Below, in pieces: positions 7,508-15,512 of a DNA stretch of 64,000 nucleotides (its first letter is position 1; every line of letters starts with the position of its first letter). The position numbers and the translations under genes are program-made. The stretch spans positions 496,001 to 560,000 of the forward strand of contig JADJTI010000006.1 in assembly GCA_016711265.1 (NCBI GenBank), read 5' to 3'. The notes under the pieces are model-generated. The model was not told the DNA's origin. It saw only the letters and a program-made list of their open reading frames with translations, and made no database searches. This DNA is from Austwickia sp. (GTDB taxonomy: Bacteria > Actinomycetota > Actinomycetes > Actinomycetales > Dermatophilaceae).

Positions 7508-8062
7508 TCAGGCCGTCCGGGTCCCCGGGGACCGGGCCCGCCACCGCGCTTGCTTGGCCCGGTTGCCGCACCGGGCCATCGAACACCAGGTCCGCCCGGC
7601 CGCGCGGGTGGTGTCCACGAACGCCAAGCCGCAGCCGTCACCTGGGCAGATCCTGACCCGCTGCCAGGCTCCCGTCACGCTCGCGTAGGCCACCACGGTG
7701 AGCACCTCGGCCAGATACTGCCGGGCCCCCGGGGGCGCCGCCAGCGCCCAGGTCAACCCGCGGGGTCCGACCTCGAACTCCAGCCCGGCCTGACAGCTCG
7801 CGGCCAGCGTGCGCAGGCCGGGCACACCCTGATCGCGGCGCTGGTCGGGCCCAGCCGTCGCGCTGGCGCGCAGCGCCGTGCGCACGTCGACCAAGAGTTC
7901 CCGGTACGGCGTCACGGCGGCGGCTGCGTGGCCGCGGTCGCTGAGCCAGAACCGGCAACCGGCGTCGGTGGCGAGCGGGTCCCGAGGGATCGCCACGGCC
8001 GTGTTGAGGTAGCGGATCACTGGTTCCAGCTGTTCAGACCACGGATCATCGGGCTTCGCCAC
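7508..8062 (-). CDS. CGNR zinc-finger transcriptional regulator
   Basis: A 184-residue protein of the actinobacterial CGNR family. The N-terminal part is the ABATE domain (AAAAVTPYRELLVDVRTALR and following helices), and the C-terminus is the CGNR zinc finger. The finger reads RICPGDGCGLAFVD, RTWCSMARCGNRAKQ, ARWR, with Cys pairs positioned to bind zinc and the CGNR signature at its end. These proteins are thought to be stress-linked transcription regulators; the target is unknown. The GTG start at 8062 is supported by TACTCT six bases upstream. It faces the acyl-CoA synthetase tail to tail with only 8 bases between stops. Confidence 0.88.
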   Translation of the reverse strand: MAKPDDPWSEQLEPVIRYLNTAVAIPRDPLATDAGCRFWLSDRGHAAAAVTPYRELLVDVRTALRASATAGPDQRRDQGVPGLRTLAASCQAGLEFEVGPRGLTWALAAPPGARQYLAEVLTVVAYASVTGAWQRVRICPGDGCGLAFVDTTRAAGRTWCSMARCGNRAKQARWRARSPGTRTA

Positions 8063-8068
8063 GAATCG

Positions 8069-8074
8069 AGAGTA
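8069..8074 (-). promoter_or_regulatory. -10 element, leaderless promoter of the CGNR regulator
   Basis: TACTCT, six bases before the GTG at 8062 on the minus strand. Confidence 0.6.
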
Positions 8075-8211
8075 ACCAGCTTCACCATGAGAGAGGTTAT
8101 CCGCCGCGGGTTTCGCTCAGGTGTCGTCCTGACCACCCGGTCCTGCAGGCCGGTGATGCCCGCGCTGTGCTTGACTGCCAGGGCAACGACCAGGCCGAGG
8201 AGCCAGACAGG

Positions 8212-9591
8212 ATGACTGGGAATCACGCAGGGTGCCGTCGCATCGCCGTCATCGGAGCGGGGCCCTCGGGGCTCTTCGCCGCGCAGGCGTTGGCCGGCCA
8301 GGACACCCTCGACGTCGAGGTGGACCTCTACGACCGTCTCCCGACGCCGTACGGGCTGTTGCGCTATGGCGTGGCCCCGGACCACACCAGCATCAAGGCG
8401 GTCGCCAATGCGCTGGCCAAGGTCCTGGAGTCGCCGCGGATCAGCTTCACCGGGCTGGTGGAGTTCGGCCGCGACGTCGCCCGCGAGGAACTGCTGCAGG
8501 CTTATGACGCGGTGGTGTACGCCGTCGGCGCGCCACGCGACCTGACCATGGGAATCCCCGGGGAGGACCTTCCCGGGAGCGGCTCGGCTCGCGAGTTCGT
8601 CGAATGGTACGGCGGCCACCCCGACGCCCGGCCCCAGTCGCTGGCCGGGGTCACCGGCGCGGCGACGATCGGCGTCGGCAACGTGGCCCTGGATGTGGGC
8701 CGCATCCTGGCCAAGCAGGCCCACGCGTTGACCACCACCGACATGCCCGATCCGGTACTGGCCGAGCTGGCCGCCTCACCGATCACGGACGTCTGGATCA
8801 TCGGGCGGCGCGGTCCCCAGCACGCCGCCTTCACCACCAACGAGCTGCGCGAACTCACCCGGCTCGACGGCGTACAGCTGATCATCGACCCCGCCCACCT
8901 GGAGGGCATCGACGAGGAGGGCCTGGACCGGCGTACCCGCACCAACCTCGGGATCCTCCGGGACGCCGCGGCCGCGCCCCGCGACCCGGACGCCCCGCGC
9001 CGCCTCCACCTGCTCTTCTGGCACCGTCCGGTGCGGCTGGACGGGGCGGACCGGGTGGAGTCGCTGACGGTGGAGCGCACCCGGCTCGATGCGGACGTTC
9101 CCGTGGCCGACCCCGCGCTCGCGCCGCCCCCGGCCCGCGTGGTGGGGACCGGGGAGCTGAGCACCCTGCCCGTGCAGCTGGTGTTGCGGGCGATCGGCTA
9201 CCGCGGGGCGCCACTGCCCGGCGTACCGTTCGACGAGGTCCGTGCCGTGATCCCGCACGACGAAGGACGGGTGCTCGACGCACCCGGGGGCACCCGATGC
9301 CCGCGGGAGTACGTCACCGGCTGGATCAAGCGCGGCCCCACCGGGGTCATCGGCACCAACAAGTCCGATGCGGCCCAGAGCGTCGCCCACCTGCTGGAGG
9401 ACCTGGCTGCGGTGCCCCCTCAGGAACCGCAGCTGAACGTGGTGGATCTGCTGGCCGCACGGGGGGTACGCCCGGCGACTTTCGCCGACTGGCAGGCGAT
9501 TGACGCCGCCGAGCAGGCACGCGGGGCCGCCCGTGGTCGGGCGCGCACCAAGTTGGGGACCTGGGAGGAGCTCGGCGCGGTGATCGGCTAG
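8212..9591 (+). CDS. fprA: ferredoxin/ferredoxin--NADP+ reductase (FprA type)
   Basis: A 459-residue adrenodoxin-reductase-like flavoprotein that moves electrons between NADPH and ferredoxin, for example to supply P450 or Rieske oxygenases. An N-terminal FAD site RRIAVIGAGPSGLFAAQAL is followed by YDRLPTPYGLLRYGVAPDH, the family signature, then the NADPH-binding GVGNVALDVGRIL and VWIIGRRGPQHAAFT. The conserved TGWIKRGPTGVIGTNKSDA near the C-terminus closes the FAD domain. I chose the ATG at 8212 (upstream GACAGG ribosome-binding sequence) over an upstream ATG with a non-homologous leader. The stop codon shares a CTAG palindrome with the stop of the convergent rhodanese gene. Confidence 0.93.
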   Translation: MTGNHAGCRRIAVIGAGPSGLFAAQALAGQDTLDVEVDLYDRLPTPYGLLRYGVAPDHTSIKAVANALAKVLESPRISFTGLVEFGRDVAREELLQAYDAVVYAVGAPRDLTMGIPGEDLPGSGSAREFVEWYGGHPDARPQSLAGVTGAATIGVGNVALDVGRILAKQAHALTTTDMPDPVLAELAASPITDVWIIGRRGPQHAAFTTNELRELTRLDGVQLIIDPAHLEGIDEEGLDRRTRTNLGILRDAAAAPRDPDAPRRLHLLFWHRPVRLDGADRVESLTVERTRLDADVPVADPALAPPPARVVGTGELSTLPVQLVLRAIGYRGAPLPGVPFDEVRAVIPHDEGRVLDAPGGTRCPREYVTGWIKRGPTGVIGTNKSDAAQSVAHLLEDLAAVPPQEPQLNVVDLLAARGVRPATFADWQAIDAAEQARGAARGRARTKLGTWEELGAVIG

Positions 9592-9905
9592 CGCGGGTCG
9601 GTGCCCAGGACGATCGGCTGACCGGCCGCGATCCAGCCCAGCGTGCCACCGGCCACGGAGTAGGCCTCGTACCCGGCGTCGATGAGCTGCGCCGTACTGG
9701 TCAGGCTCCGCGCCCCGCTGCGGCAGATGACGTACACCGGCTGGCCTCGCGGCACCTCGTCCATCCGCGCCGCGAGGTCGTTCATCGGGATCAGGGCGGC
9801 GCCGGGAACGTGCCCGTCGACGTACTCATCGGGTTCCCGGACATCGACGACGACCGCGCCCTCGGCGTGGCGAGGGATGAGTTCCTGCACGCTGATCTCC
9901 TGCAT
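9588..9905 (-). CDS. rhodanese-like sulfurtransferase domain protein
   Basis: A 105-residue single rhodanese domain. The CH2A-like motif VVDVREPDEYVDGHVPGA is at residues 19-36, and the active-site Cys61 opens the loop CRSGARS. This type is a cytoplasmic persulfide carrier or sulfurtransferase of broad role. The six-residue active loop fits sulfur rather than phosphatase substrates. ATG 9905 is preceded by TAGAGT at six bases, so a leaderless transcript is likely. It ends in the same CTAG as fprA. Confidence 0.92.
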   Translation of the reverse strand: MQEISVQELIPRHAEGAVVVDVREPDEYVDGHVPGAALIPMNDLAARMDEVPRGQPVYVICRSGARSLTSTAQLIDAGYEAYSVAGGTLGWIAAGQPIVLGTDPR

Positions 9906-9911
9906 TCGACC

Positions 9912-9917
9912 ACTCTA
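9912..9917 (-). promoter_or_regulatory. -10 element, leaderless promoter of the rhodanese gene
   Basis: TAGAGT, six bases before ATG 9905 on the minus strand. Confidence 0.6.
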
Positions 9918-9982
9918 AGCGCGACCACCCGCGCACACCCGGTCGATATGACACCCCGCAGCTAACAGGGGAGAATCGGCGC

Positions 9983-11023
9983 ATGCAGGTCAACGCGATT
10001 GCCGCCTTTTCCGCCACCGAACCGCTGCGCCGCACCACGATCGAACGCCGTGACGTCGGCGAACACGAGGTCCTCATCGCCATCAAGTACGCCGGCATCT
10101 GCCACAGCGACATCCACACCGTCCGCGGCGAATGGCACCCGGTCCGGTATCCGATCGTCGTCGGCCACGAGATCGCCGGGGTGGTCGAGCAGGTCGGCCC
10201 GGGCGTCACCAAGCACCAGGTGGGCGACCGCGTGGGCGTGGGGTGCTTCGTCGACACCTGCCGCGAGTGCGAAAACTGCCGCAACGGTCTGGACCAGTAC
10301 TGCCTGGGCGGGATGATCGGGACCTACGACGCGACCGGCAAGGACGGCGAACCCACCGCCGGCGGCTACTCGACGCACATCGTCGTCGACGAGAACTACG
10401 TGCTGCGGATCCCGGAGTCGATCCCGCTGGAGAAGGCCGCGCCGATCCTGTGCGCTGGGGTGACGCTCTACTCCCCGCTCAAGCATTGGAAGGCCGGCCC
10501 CGGCAAGCACATCGGCATCATCGGCCTGGGCGGACTCGGGCACATGGGCGTGCAGCTAGCCCACCACATGGGGGCCGAGGTCAGCGTGTTGTCGCAGTCG
10601 CTGAAGAAGAAGGAGGACGGCGAGCGGTTGGGCGCCGACCACTACTACTCGACCGGCGATGAGACCACGTTCAAGGATCTGCGCCGGACGTTCGACGTCA
10701 TCATCAACACCGTCTCGGCCAACCTCGACCTGGCGCAGTACTTCGAGTTGCTCAAGACCGACGGTGCGTTCGTCGAGGTCGGGGCCCCGGAGCACCCCAT
10801 GGAGCTGCCGGCCTTCTCGCTCATCCCCCAGCGCCGGTCGCTGTCCGGCTCGATGATCGGATCGATCGCCGAGACCCAGGAGGTGCTCGACTTCTGCGGC
10901 GAGCACGGGTTCGGTGCCGAGGTGGAGGTGATCGACGCGGACTACGTCAACGAGGCGTACGAGCGGGTGGTCAACTCCGACGTGCGGTACCGGTTCGTCA
11001 TCGACATCGCCTCGCTGGCCTGA
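9983..11023 (+). CDS. zinc-dependent NAD(P) alcohol dehydrogenase (YahK/CAD type)
   Basis: A 346-residue medium-chain dehydrogenase of the cinnamyl-alcohol/YahK group, oxidising alcohols or reducing aldehydes with NADP(H). Catalytic zinc ligands are Cys40 in AGICHSDIH, His62 in GHE and Cys163 in CAGVTLYSPL. The structural zinc Cys93, Cys96, Cys99 and Cys107 are all present, and the nucleotide-binding motif is GLGGLGHMG. The segment VLSQSLKKKEDGERLGADHYY is typical of the YahK subgroup. GGGGAG is eight bases ahead of the ATG. The carbonic anhydrase gene starts 17 bases after the stop and is likely co-transcribed. Confidence 0.93.
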   Translation: MQVNAIAAFSATEPLRRTTIERRDVGEHEVLIAIKYAGICHSDIHTVRGEWHPVRYPIVVGHEIAGVVEQVGPGVTKHQVGDRVGVGCFVDTCRECENCRNGLDQYCLGGMIGTYDATGKDGEPTAGGYSTHIVVDENYVLRIPESIPLEKAAPILCAGVTLYSPLKHWKAGPGKHIGIIGLGGLGHMGVQLAHHMGAEVSVLSQSLKKKEDGERLGADHYYSTGDETTFKDLRRTFDVIINTVSANLDLAQYFELLKTDGAFVEVGAPEHPMELPAFSLIPQRRSLSGSMIGSIAETQEVLDFCGEHGFGAEVEVIDADYVNEAYERVVNSDVRYRFVIDIASLA

Positions 11024-11040
11024 TCGAAAGGGCCCGGGTC

Positions 11041-11577
11041 ATGCCGCTGATCGCCTTGGGGGAGAAATCCCCGCACGTTCACGAGTCCGCGTTCGTGGCG
11101 CCGAACGCCACGTTGATCGGTGATGTGCGGGTCGGTGCCGAGTCGGGGATCTGGTACGGCGTGGTGATCCGCGGCGACCGCGACACCATCACGATCGGGG
11201 CCCGCTGCAACATCCAGGACCTCACCGTGATGCACACCGACCCCGACTTTCACCTGGAGCTGGGTGACAACACCTCGGTCGGCCACCGTGCCATCCTGCA
11301 CGGCTGCCGGACCGAGGGGGACGTGCTGATCGGCATGGGTGCGATCGTGATGAACGGCGCCACCATCGGCCGCGGCAGCGTGATCGGGGCCGGGGCGCTG
11401 GTACCCGCCGGGGTCCAGATCCCGCCGAACTCCCTGGTCATCGGCGCTCCCGGGAAGGTACGGCGGGAGACCACGCAGGAGGAACGGGGCGGGATCGCGT
11501 TCACCGCCGAGCATTACGCGCAGCTGCGGTTGGAGCACCTCGCCGGCCGTCGCTGCGGGGCCTCGGACATTCTCTAG
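11041..11577 (+). CDS. gamma-class carbonic anhydrase family protein
   Basis: A 178-residue left-handed beta-helix protein built of hexapeptide repeats (ATLIGDVRVGAESGIWYGVVIRGD, then TIGARCNIQDLTVMHTD and further turns). Conserved zinc-ligand histidines are in VMHTD, VGHRAILHGC and the turn after it, and the conserved Arg-Asp pair is in RGDRD. The family includes YrdA and CaiE-like proteins as well as true carbonic anhydrases, so enzymatic activity is inferred only. An AAAGGG sequence precedes the ATG. Its stop TAG forms part of the -10 hexamer of the next gene. Confidence 0.9.
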   Translation: MPLIALGEKSPHVHESAFVAPNATLIGDVRVGAESGIWYGVVIRGDRDTITIGARCNIQDLTVMHTDPDFHLELGDNTSVGHRAILHGCRTEGDVLIGMGAIVMNGATIGRGSVIGAGALVPAGVQIPPNSLVIGAPGKVRRETTQEERGGIAFTAEHYAQLRLEHLAGRRCGASDIL

Positions 11578-11580
11578 CAT
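11575..11580 (+). promoter_or_regulatory. -10 element, leaderless promoter of gene 11588-12196
   Basis: TAGCAT overlaps the stop codon of the upstream gene and ends seven bases before ATG 11588. Confidence 0.5.
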
Positions 11581-11587
11581 CGACGGC

Positions 11588-12196
11588 ATGGCCGACACCC
11601 CCGCTTCGTGCTCGCAGGAGCAGCTGCCTGCCCTGGAACCCGAGGCGCCCCTGACGGCCAGGACGGCCAGGATCCTGCACGTCCTGCTGCGTCGCGGCGC
11701 CACCCAGGTGTACGACGACCTGCACGTTCTGGGCGATGAGGCGGTCGGCAGCGTCGAGGCGGGCGCGTTGGCGGTGCTGCCGGAGCTCCCGACGTTGACC
11801 TACGCCAAGGACGCCCTCTGGCGCCGCCAGATGGCCCGGGCGTTCGATGACCTGGCCGACGACCTGGAGGCCGGGCGGACGCCGTACCCGCGGTGCACCG
11901 GTGAGGCCGTCGCGCTCTGGCTGGCGCTGGAGTGGGCCCCCGACTACGTGCGGTACGTCGCGACGGGGACGTTGGCGCCCGATCAGGCCGGCGAGGGTGA
12001 TGACAACTGGGAGGAGTTGCGCGTGGTGATGTTCCGTGACACCGACTTCCTGGAGCTCTACAACCCGGCGATGGACGGCTTCGAGCACACCGAGGAGGCG
12101 ATCTTTCTCGGGGTGGAGAACATGCACCCCAAGGACTGGTTCAGCACGCTGTCGCTGACGGAACCGCGCGATCCGCGCCGGCCGTTCCGCCGTTGA
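11588..12196 (+). CDS. conserved hypothetical protein
   Basis: A 202-residue acidic soluble protein that I do not recognise. Features are a Trp-rich centre (VALWLALEWAPDYVRYV) and a C-terminal half reading RDTDFLELYNPAMDGFEHTEEAIFLGVENMHPKDWF. There is no signal peptide, membrane segment or obvious catalytic motif. Codon use matches its neighbours. It follows the carbonic anhydrase by 10 bases but has its own TANNNT element, so it may be expressed both from the operon and independently. A coding call is supported by length, codon pattern and the start context. Confidence 0.7.
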   Translation: MADTPASCSQEQLPALEPEAPLTARTARILHVLLRRGATQVYDDLHVLGDEAVGSVEAGALAVLPELPTLTYAKDALWRRQMARAFDDLADDLEAGRTPYPRCTGEAVALWLALEWAPDYVRYVATGTLAPDQAGEGDDNWEELRVVMFRDTDFLELYNPAMDGFEHTEEAIFLGVENMHPKDWFSTLSLTEPRDPRRPFRR

Positions 12197-12238
12197 TGTA
12201 GCAGCAAATCAGCACAAATCAGTGCCAATCGTCACGCG

Positions 12239-12871
12239 TCAGTATGAGTGATGTTCCAGCTGGATGAACAATCCTTCGGCCTCGGCGCAGATCACGTCGC
12301 CGTTGCGGAGCTCTCCGGTCACGATCCGCTTGCGACCCTGTTCCGAGGTGATCTCTCCGGTCACGATCAGGTCGGTGTCGATGGGGGTGAGCGCCCGGTA
12401 GTCCAGGTGCAGGTACGCCGTCCGCGCCGCGGGTTGGCCGCCGACGTGGGCCACCACGCCGAAGAAGTCGTCGAACAGTAGGCCGAGCACCCCGCCGTGG
12501 ACGGCCCCTCCGGCGCCCAGATAGGTCCGGTCGAAGTGCACCACCCCGGTGATGGCGCGCTGCGTCACCTCCGTCATCCGGATCGCCGGGCGGTGACTCT
12601 GGCCGACCCCTACTAGGTCGGGGCGCCGACCGAAGGCCTGTTTCCACTCCACGGTGGCGAAGGGCTCCATCAGCTCGGCCACCTCCCGGTAGGCCCGGGT
12701 GGCCGCCAGCACGACCTCATCCGGAGGATTCGCCGTCGCCAACGCCACCTGGGCGCGACGGGCCGCCTCGATGAGTTCTCCCCAGTGCTCGCCACCAGGG
12801 GCGCGGCCGTCGATGGGTTGGTTCGCCAGGTACCAAGGGGGCTGAGGATAACTGGAGACCCGGCCGCGCAT
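12239..12871 (-). CDS. PaaI-like hotdog thioesterase
   Basis: A 210-residue protein with a C-terminal hotdog domain. GGAVHGGVLGLLFDDFFGVVAH contains the HGG turn and conserved Asp of the PaaI group, followed by TAYLHLDYRALTPIDTDLIVTGEI and GDVICAEAEGLFI. The first 90 residues form a helical extension absent from minimal PaaI proteins and resembling actinobacterial thioesterase-superfamily proteins of unknown substrate. Start ATG 12871 is preceded by TAGGGT at six bases. It is divergent from the monoacylglycerol-lipase-like gene, with 82 bases between starts. Confidence 0.82.
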   Translation of the reverse strand: MRGRVSSYPQPPWYLANQPIDGRAPGGEHWGELIEAARRAQVALATANPPDEVVLAATRAYREVAELMEPFATVEWKQAFGRRPDLVGVGQSHRPAIRMTEVTQRAITGVVHFDRTYLGAGGAVHGGVLGLLFDDFFGVVAHVGGQPAARTAYLHLDYRALTPIDTDLIVTGEITSEQGRKRIVTGELRNGDVICAEAEGLFIQLEHHSY

Positions 12872-12877
12872 GCGCTT

Positions 12878-12883
12878 ACCCTA
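12878..12883 (-). promoter_or_regulatory. -10 element, leaderless promoter of the hotdog gene
   Basis: TAGGGT, six bases before ATG 12871 on the minus strand. Confidence 0.6.
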
Positions 12884-12953
12884 GCGTCGCTCAGGGGTCG
12901 CTACGCCGCCTCCGATGTGCCCGATGGTGGCCCGGTAGTGATCGAATGGGGCC

Positions 12954-13799
12954 ATGACGGGCACCGTAGAGCGCAGCGAGTACACCCTGACCGGGCACGC
13001 GGGTGCCCTCGCCGGCCGGCGGTGGCTGGGCGCCAACCAGCCGACGTACGTCGTCCTGCTGGTCCACGGGTACGGCGAGCACATCGGCCGGTACGACCAC
13101 GTCGCCGAGCGTTTCGTCCGCGACGGCGCGGTGGTCTACGGCATGGATCACGCCGGGCACGGCCACAGTGACGGAGAACGGGCGCTCGTCGCCGACATCG
13201 AGGCCTTCGTCGCTGACATCCACCGGATGCACGAGCTGGCCGGTGCCTACCACCCGAGGTTGCCCGTGGTGCTGGTCGGCCACTCCATGGGTGGGTTGCT
13301 GGCCGCGCGCTACGCCCAGCGGTACGGCGCGACGCTGGCCGCGACAGTGCTGTCCGCTCCCGTGCTCGGCCAGTGGGAGGTGCTCGACACCCTGTTGGCC
13401 GCGGACGACATCCCGGGGGGCCCGATCGACCCCAACACGCTGTCCCGCGACGAGACGGTCGGGGCGGCGTACGCGGCTGACCCCCTCGTCTGGCACGGTC
13501 CGTTCAAGCGGGAGACGCTGCTGGGTTTGCAGGCGGGGCTGGCGGCCATCTCCGCCGCAGGGCCGCTGACCAGCTGCCCGGTGCTGTGGGCCCATGGCGA
13601 CGCCGACCCTGTGGTGCGCCTGAGCAGCACCGCGCCCGGGTGGGCGCAGTACGCGCCGAACGGCGAGTCCATCGCCTATCCCCAGGCACGTCATGAGATC
13701 TTCAACGAGATCAACAAGGACGACGTCCTCGACGACGTCATTGGTTTCGTGCGCCGCCACCTGGGGCCCGGCTCAGCCGGGGGCGGCGCCTGCCGATAG
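12954..13799 (+). CDS. alpha/beta hydrolase, monoacylglycerol lipase-like
   Basis: A 281-residue serine hydrolase of the lysophospholipase/monoacylglycerol-lipase group. VLLVHGYGEHIGRYDHVAERF provides the oxyanion region and GHSMGG the nucleophile elbow with Ser111. The acid lies in AHGDADPVV and the catalytic His in ARHEIFNE near residue 247. The GMDHAGHGHSDGER segment is typical of the family. No signal peptide is seen, so it is probably cytoplasmic and acts on monoacylglycerol or lysolipids. It may be co-transcribed with the amidotransferase gene 106 bases downstream. Confidence 0.9.
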   Translation: MTGTVERSEYTLTGHAGALAGRRWLGANQPTYVVLLVHGYGEHIGRYDHVAERFVRDGAVVYGMDHAGHGHSDGERALVADIEAFVADIHRMHELAGAYHPRLPVVLVGHSMGGLLAARYAQRYGATLAATVLSAPVLGQWEVLDTLLAADDIPGGPIDPNTLSRDETVGAAYAADPLVWHGPFKRETLLGLQAGLAAISAAGPLTSCPVLWAHGDADPVVRLSSTAPGWAQYAPNGESIAYPQARHEIFNEINKDDVLDDVIGFVRRHLGPGSAGGGACR

Positions 13800-13905
13800 G
13801 GACGGAGAATTCGTCCCGCGGAGCCGAAGGGCTGCCAGGGGGCGTCGAGGCGATTCCGCGATGCGCCACGGCCGAGCCGTGGACGCGCAGACAGGGGTGG
13901 ACCCG

Positions 13906-14715
13906 ATGTGCCGGCTGCTGGCGTACGCCGCGCCGCGCCCGACGAGCGCCGCGCAGGTGCTCGGAGCGAGGCAATGCGAACTCTTCGAGCTCATGTCGCA
14001 GCTGCACGACGACGGCTGGGGCACCATGTGGCTCCAGGGCCCCGGCGCGCAGGTCCAGCGCTACCGCGCCAGTCACGCCGGACATGCCGATCGCGCGTTG
14101 CCTGCGGTGCTCCACGACACCCGGGCCACGAGCCGCGTGGTGCACCTGCGCCTGGCGACCCGGTCGATGAGCATCGATGTGCGCAACAGCCACCCCTTCC
14201 TGGCCGACGAGGTCGGCTTCGCCCACAACGGTGCGATCGTGCCGACCGACGTGCTCCGCGACATGCTCGGTGAAAACGAGCTGGCCTCCGTGGCCGGCTC
14301 CACCGACAGCGAGCTGTATTTCGCGCTGATCCGCCGCGGTCTGCGGTGGGGGCTGAGCCCGGTCGAAGCGATCCGGTCGGCGGTCCACCGGATCCGAGGC
14401 TCCTATCCGTTCGCCAGCCTGAACGCGATGCTGCTGACGCCCCGCGAGCTCCTGGTCGTGCACGCCAACGCAGACGCCCCGGTGCCGTACCACGACTTCG
14501 CGGGGGTCGGGGAGTTGCCGCTGGGACACGACGAGGACTACTACCGGTTGGCCTACCAGCGCAGCAGCGATGGAACGGTCCTGGTCACCTCAACGGGTCT
14601 GATCACCAGCGGTTGGACGGCGCTGCCCCAGAACACTGTGCTGGCCGTGGACCTGGAGGATCTGGCCGTGCGGATCGAGGAGCTGTCCTCTCAGCGGTTC
14701 ACCATGGTGGCTTGA
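13906..14715 (+). CDS. class II glutamine amidotransferase (YafJ type)
   Basis: A 269-residue Ntn-type glutaminase domain. The start at 13906 exposes Cys2 in MCRLLAYA as the N-terminal nucleophile once Met is removed; upstream in-frame ATGs would bury it, so they are rejected. AGGGGTGG precedes this ATG. The family core is visible in HLRLATRSMSIDVRNSHPF, FAHNGAI and GSTDSELYFALI. Stand-alone proteins of this class release ammonia from glutamine for an unknown partner; relatives include EgtC of ergothioneine synthesis, but no egt gene is nearby, so I do not use that name. Confidence 0.88.
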   Translation: MCRLLAYAAPRPTSAAQVLGARQCELFELMSQLHDDGWGTMWLQGPGAQVQRYRASHAGHADRALPAVLHDTRATSRVVHLRLATRSMSIDVRNSHPFLADEVGFAHNGAIVPTDVLRDMLGENELASVAGSTDSELYFALIRRGLRWGLSPVEAIRSAVHRIRGSYPFASLNAMLLTPRELLVVHANADAPVPYHDFAGVGELPLGHDEDYYRLAYQRSSDGTVLVTSTGLITSGWTALPQNTVLAVDLEDLAVRIEELSSQRFTMVA

Positions 14716-14717
14716 GC

Positions 14718-15452
14718 TCAGCCGGTCTCCAACAGCTTGCGGACCTGAGCGTCCAGGACCCGCTGGGCGACCTCGGACACCTCCCGCTCGACCCGGCCCA
14801 CCCCGACGACCTGCACCAGGTTGTTCCCGCGCTGAGCAACCAGCGTCACCAGCGCCGTGGCCCGCCCGTCGACCGGCATCGTGATCCGCAACCCGGCCGC
14901 GTCGGAGGTTCCCGCCGGGGAGTCCTCGATGGTGATCCGATGCGCGGTTCCGCCCGGTGGGGTGAGCGTGAACGTACCTCGGCACGCGGTCACCACCTCG
15001 CGCAGCCGCGGCAATGACGTCGGCGGCTGTGCGAAGCTGCGGACCGCGAGCTGGACCATCAGCGCATCGGTGAGATCTTGTGCCGAGAACTTGGTGAAGT
15101 TGTTGTTGACGCCCGCCATGCGCTGCCGGTCGGCATCGGTCCACGCAGCGAAGGCGCGCCGACAAGGCGCGGGCATGCCGGTGGCGGAGGACAATTCGGC
15201 CGCGGTGCCAGGAGCGTTCGCGGATTCCGAGCTCACCCCGGTCGAGGTCCACCCGTCCTTGTCGGGGAAGTCCTGCTCGGTGAGGATCGCCCGACGTACC
15301 CCCGCCTCATCGAGCGGACCCATCGGATCGCGGGAGCAGCCGGACCCCACCAAGGCCAGGACGGCGACCGCGGCCACGACCCGCGAGGCCCGAAGGCTCC
15401 GGGGTGTGTGGCCGGGGCCGCCCTGATCGTGCGGGCGTGACGTGGTACTCAT
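14718..15452 (-). CDS. lipoprotein with PknH-like sensor domain
   Basis: A 244-residue predicted lipoprotein. A basic N-terminus is followed by a hydrophobic stretch (VVAAVAVLALVGSGC) with a lipobox ending at Cys39, giving a lipid-anchored extracytoplasmic protein. The mature part has PCRRAFAAW and EVVTACRGTFTL, the paired cysteines of PknH-type extracellular sensor domains. Proteins with this domain are common in Actinobacteria both fused to kinases and alone as lipoproteins; the ligand is unknown. It ends two bases from the convergent amidotransferase stop. TACCGT lies eight bases upstream of the ATG, a possible near-leaderless promoter. Confidence 0.8.
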   Translation of the reverse strand: MSTTSRPHDQGGPGHTPRSLRASRVVAAVAVLALVGSGCSRDPMGPLDEAGVRRAILTEQDFPDKDGWTSTGVSSESANAPGTAAELSSATGMPAPCRRAFAAWTDADRQRMAGVNNNFTKFSAQDLTDALMVQLAVRSFAQPPTSLPRLREVVTACRGTFTLTPPGGTAHRITIEDSPAGTSDAAGLRITMPVDGRATALVTLVAQRGNNLVQVVGVGRVEREVSEVAQRVLDAQVRKLLETG

Positions 15453-15512
15453 CGCCGCCCACGGTAGCCCAGGTGCGCCCTGTCAGAGCAGGCCGGGTGG
15501 CCCCGATGGCCG

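Noticed and set aside
13693..13905. Upstream extension of the class II amidotransferase
   Set aside because: It would bury the N-terminal nucleophile Cys and overlap the lipase gene; MCRLLAYA must be the N-terminus for this enzyme class.
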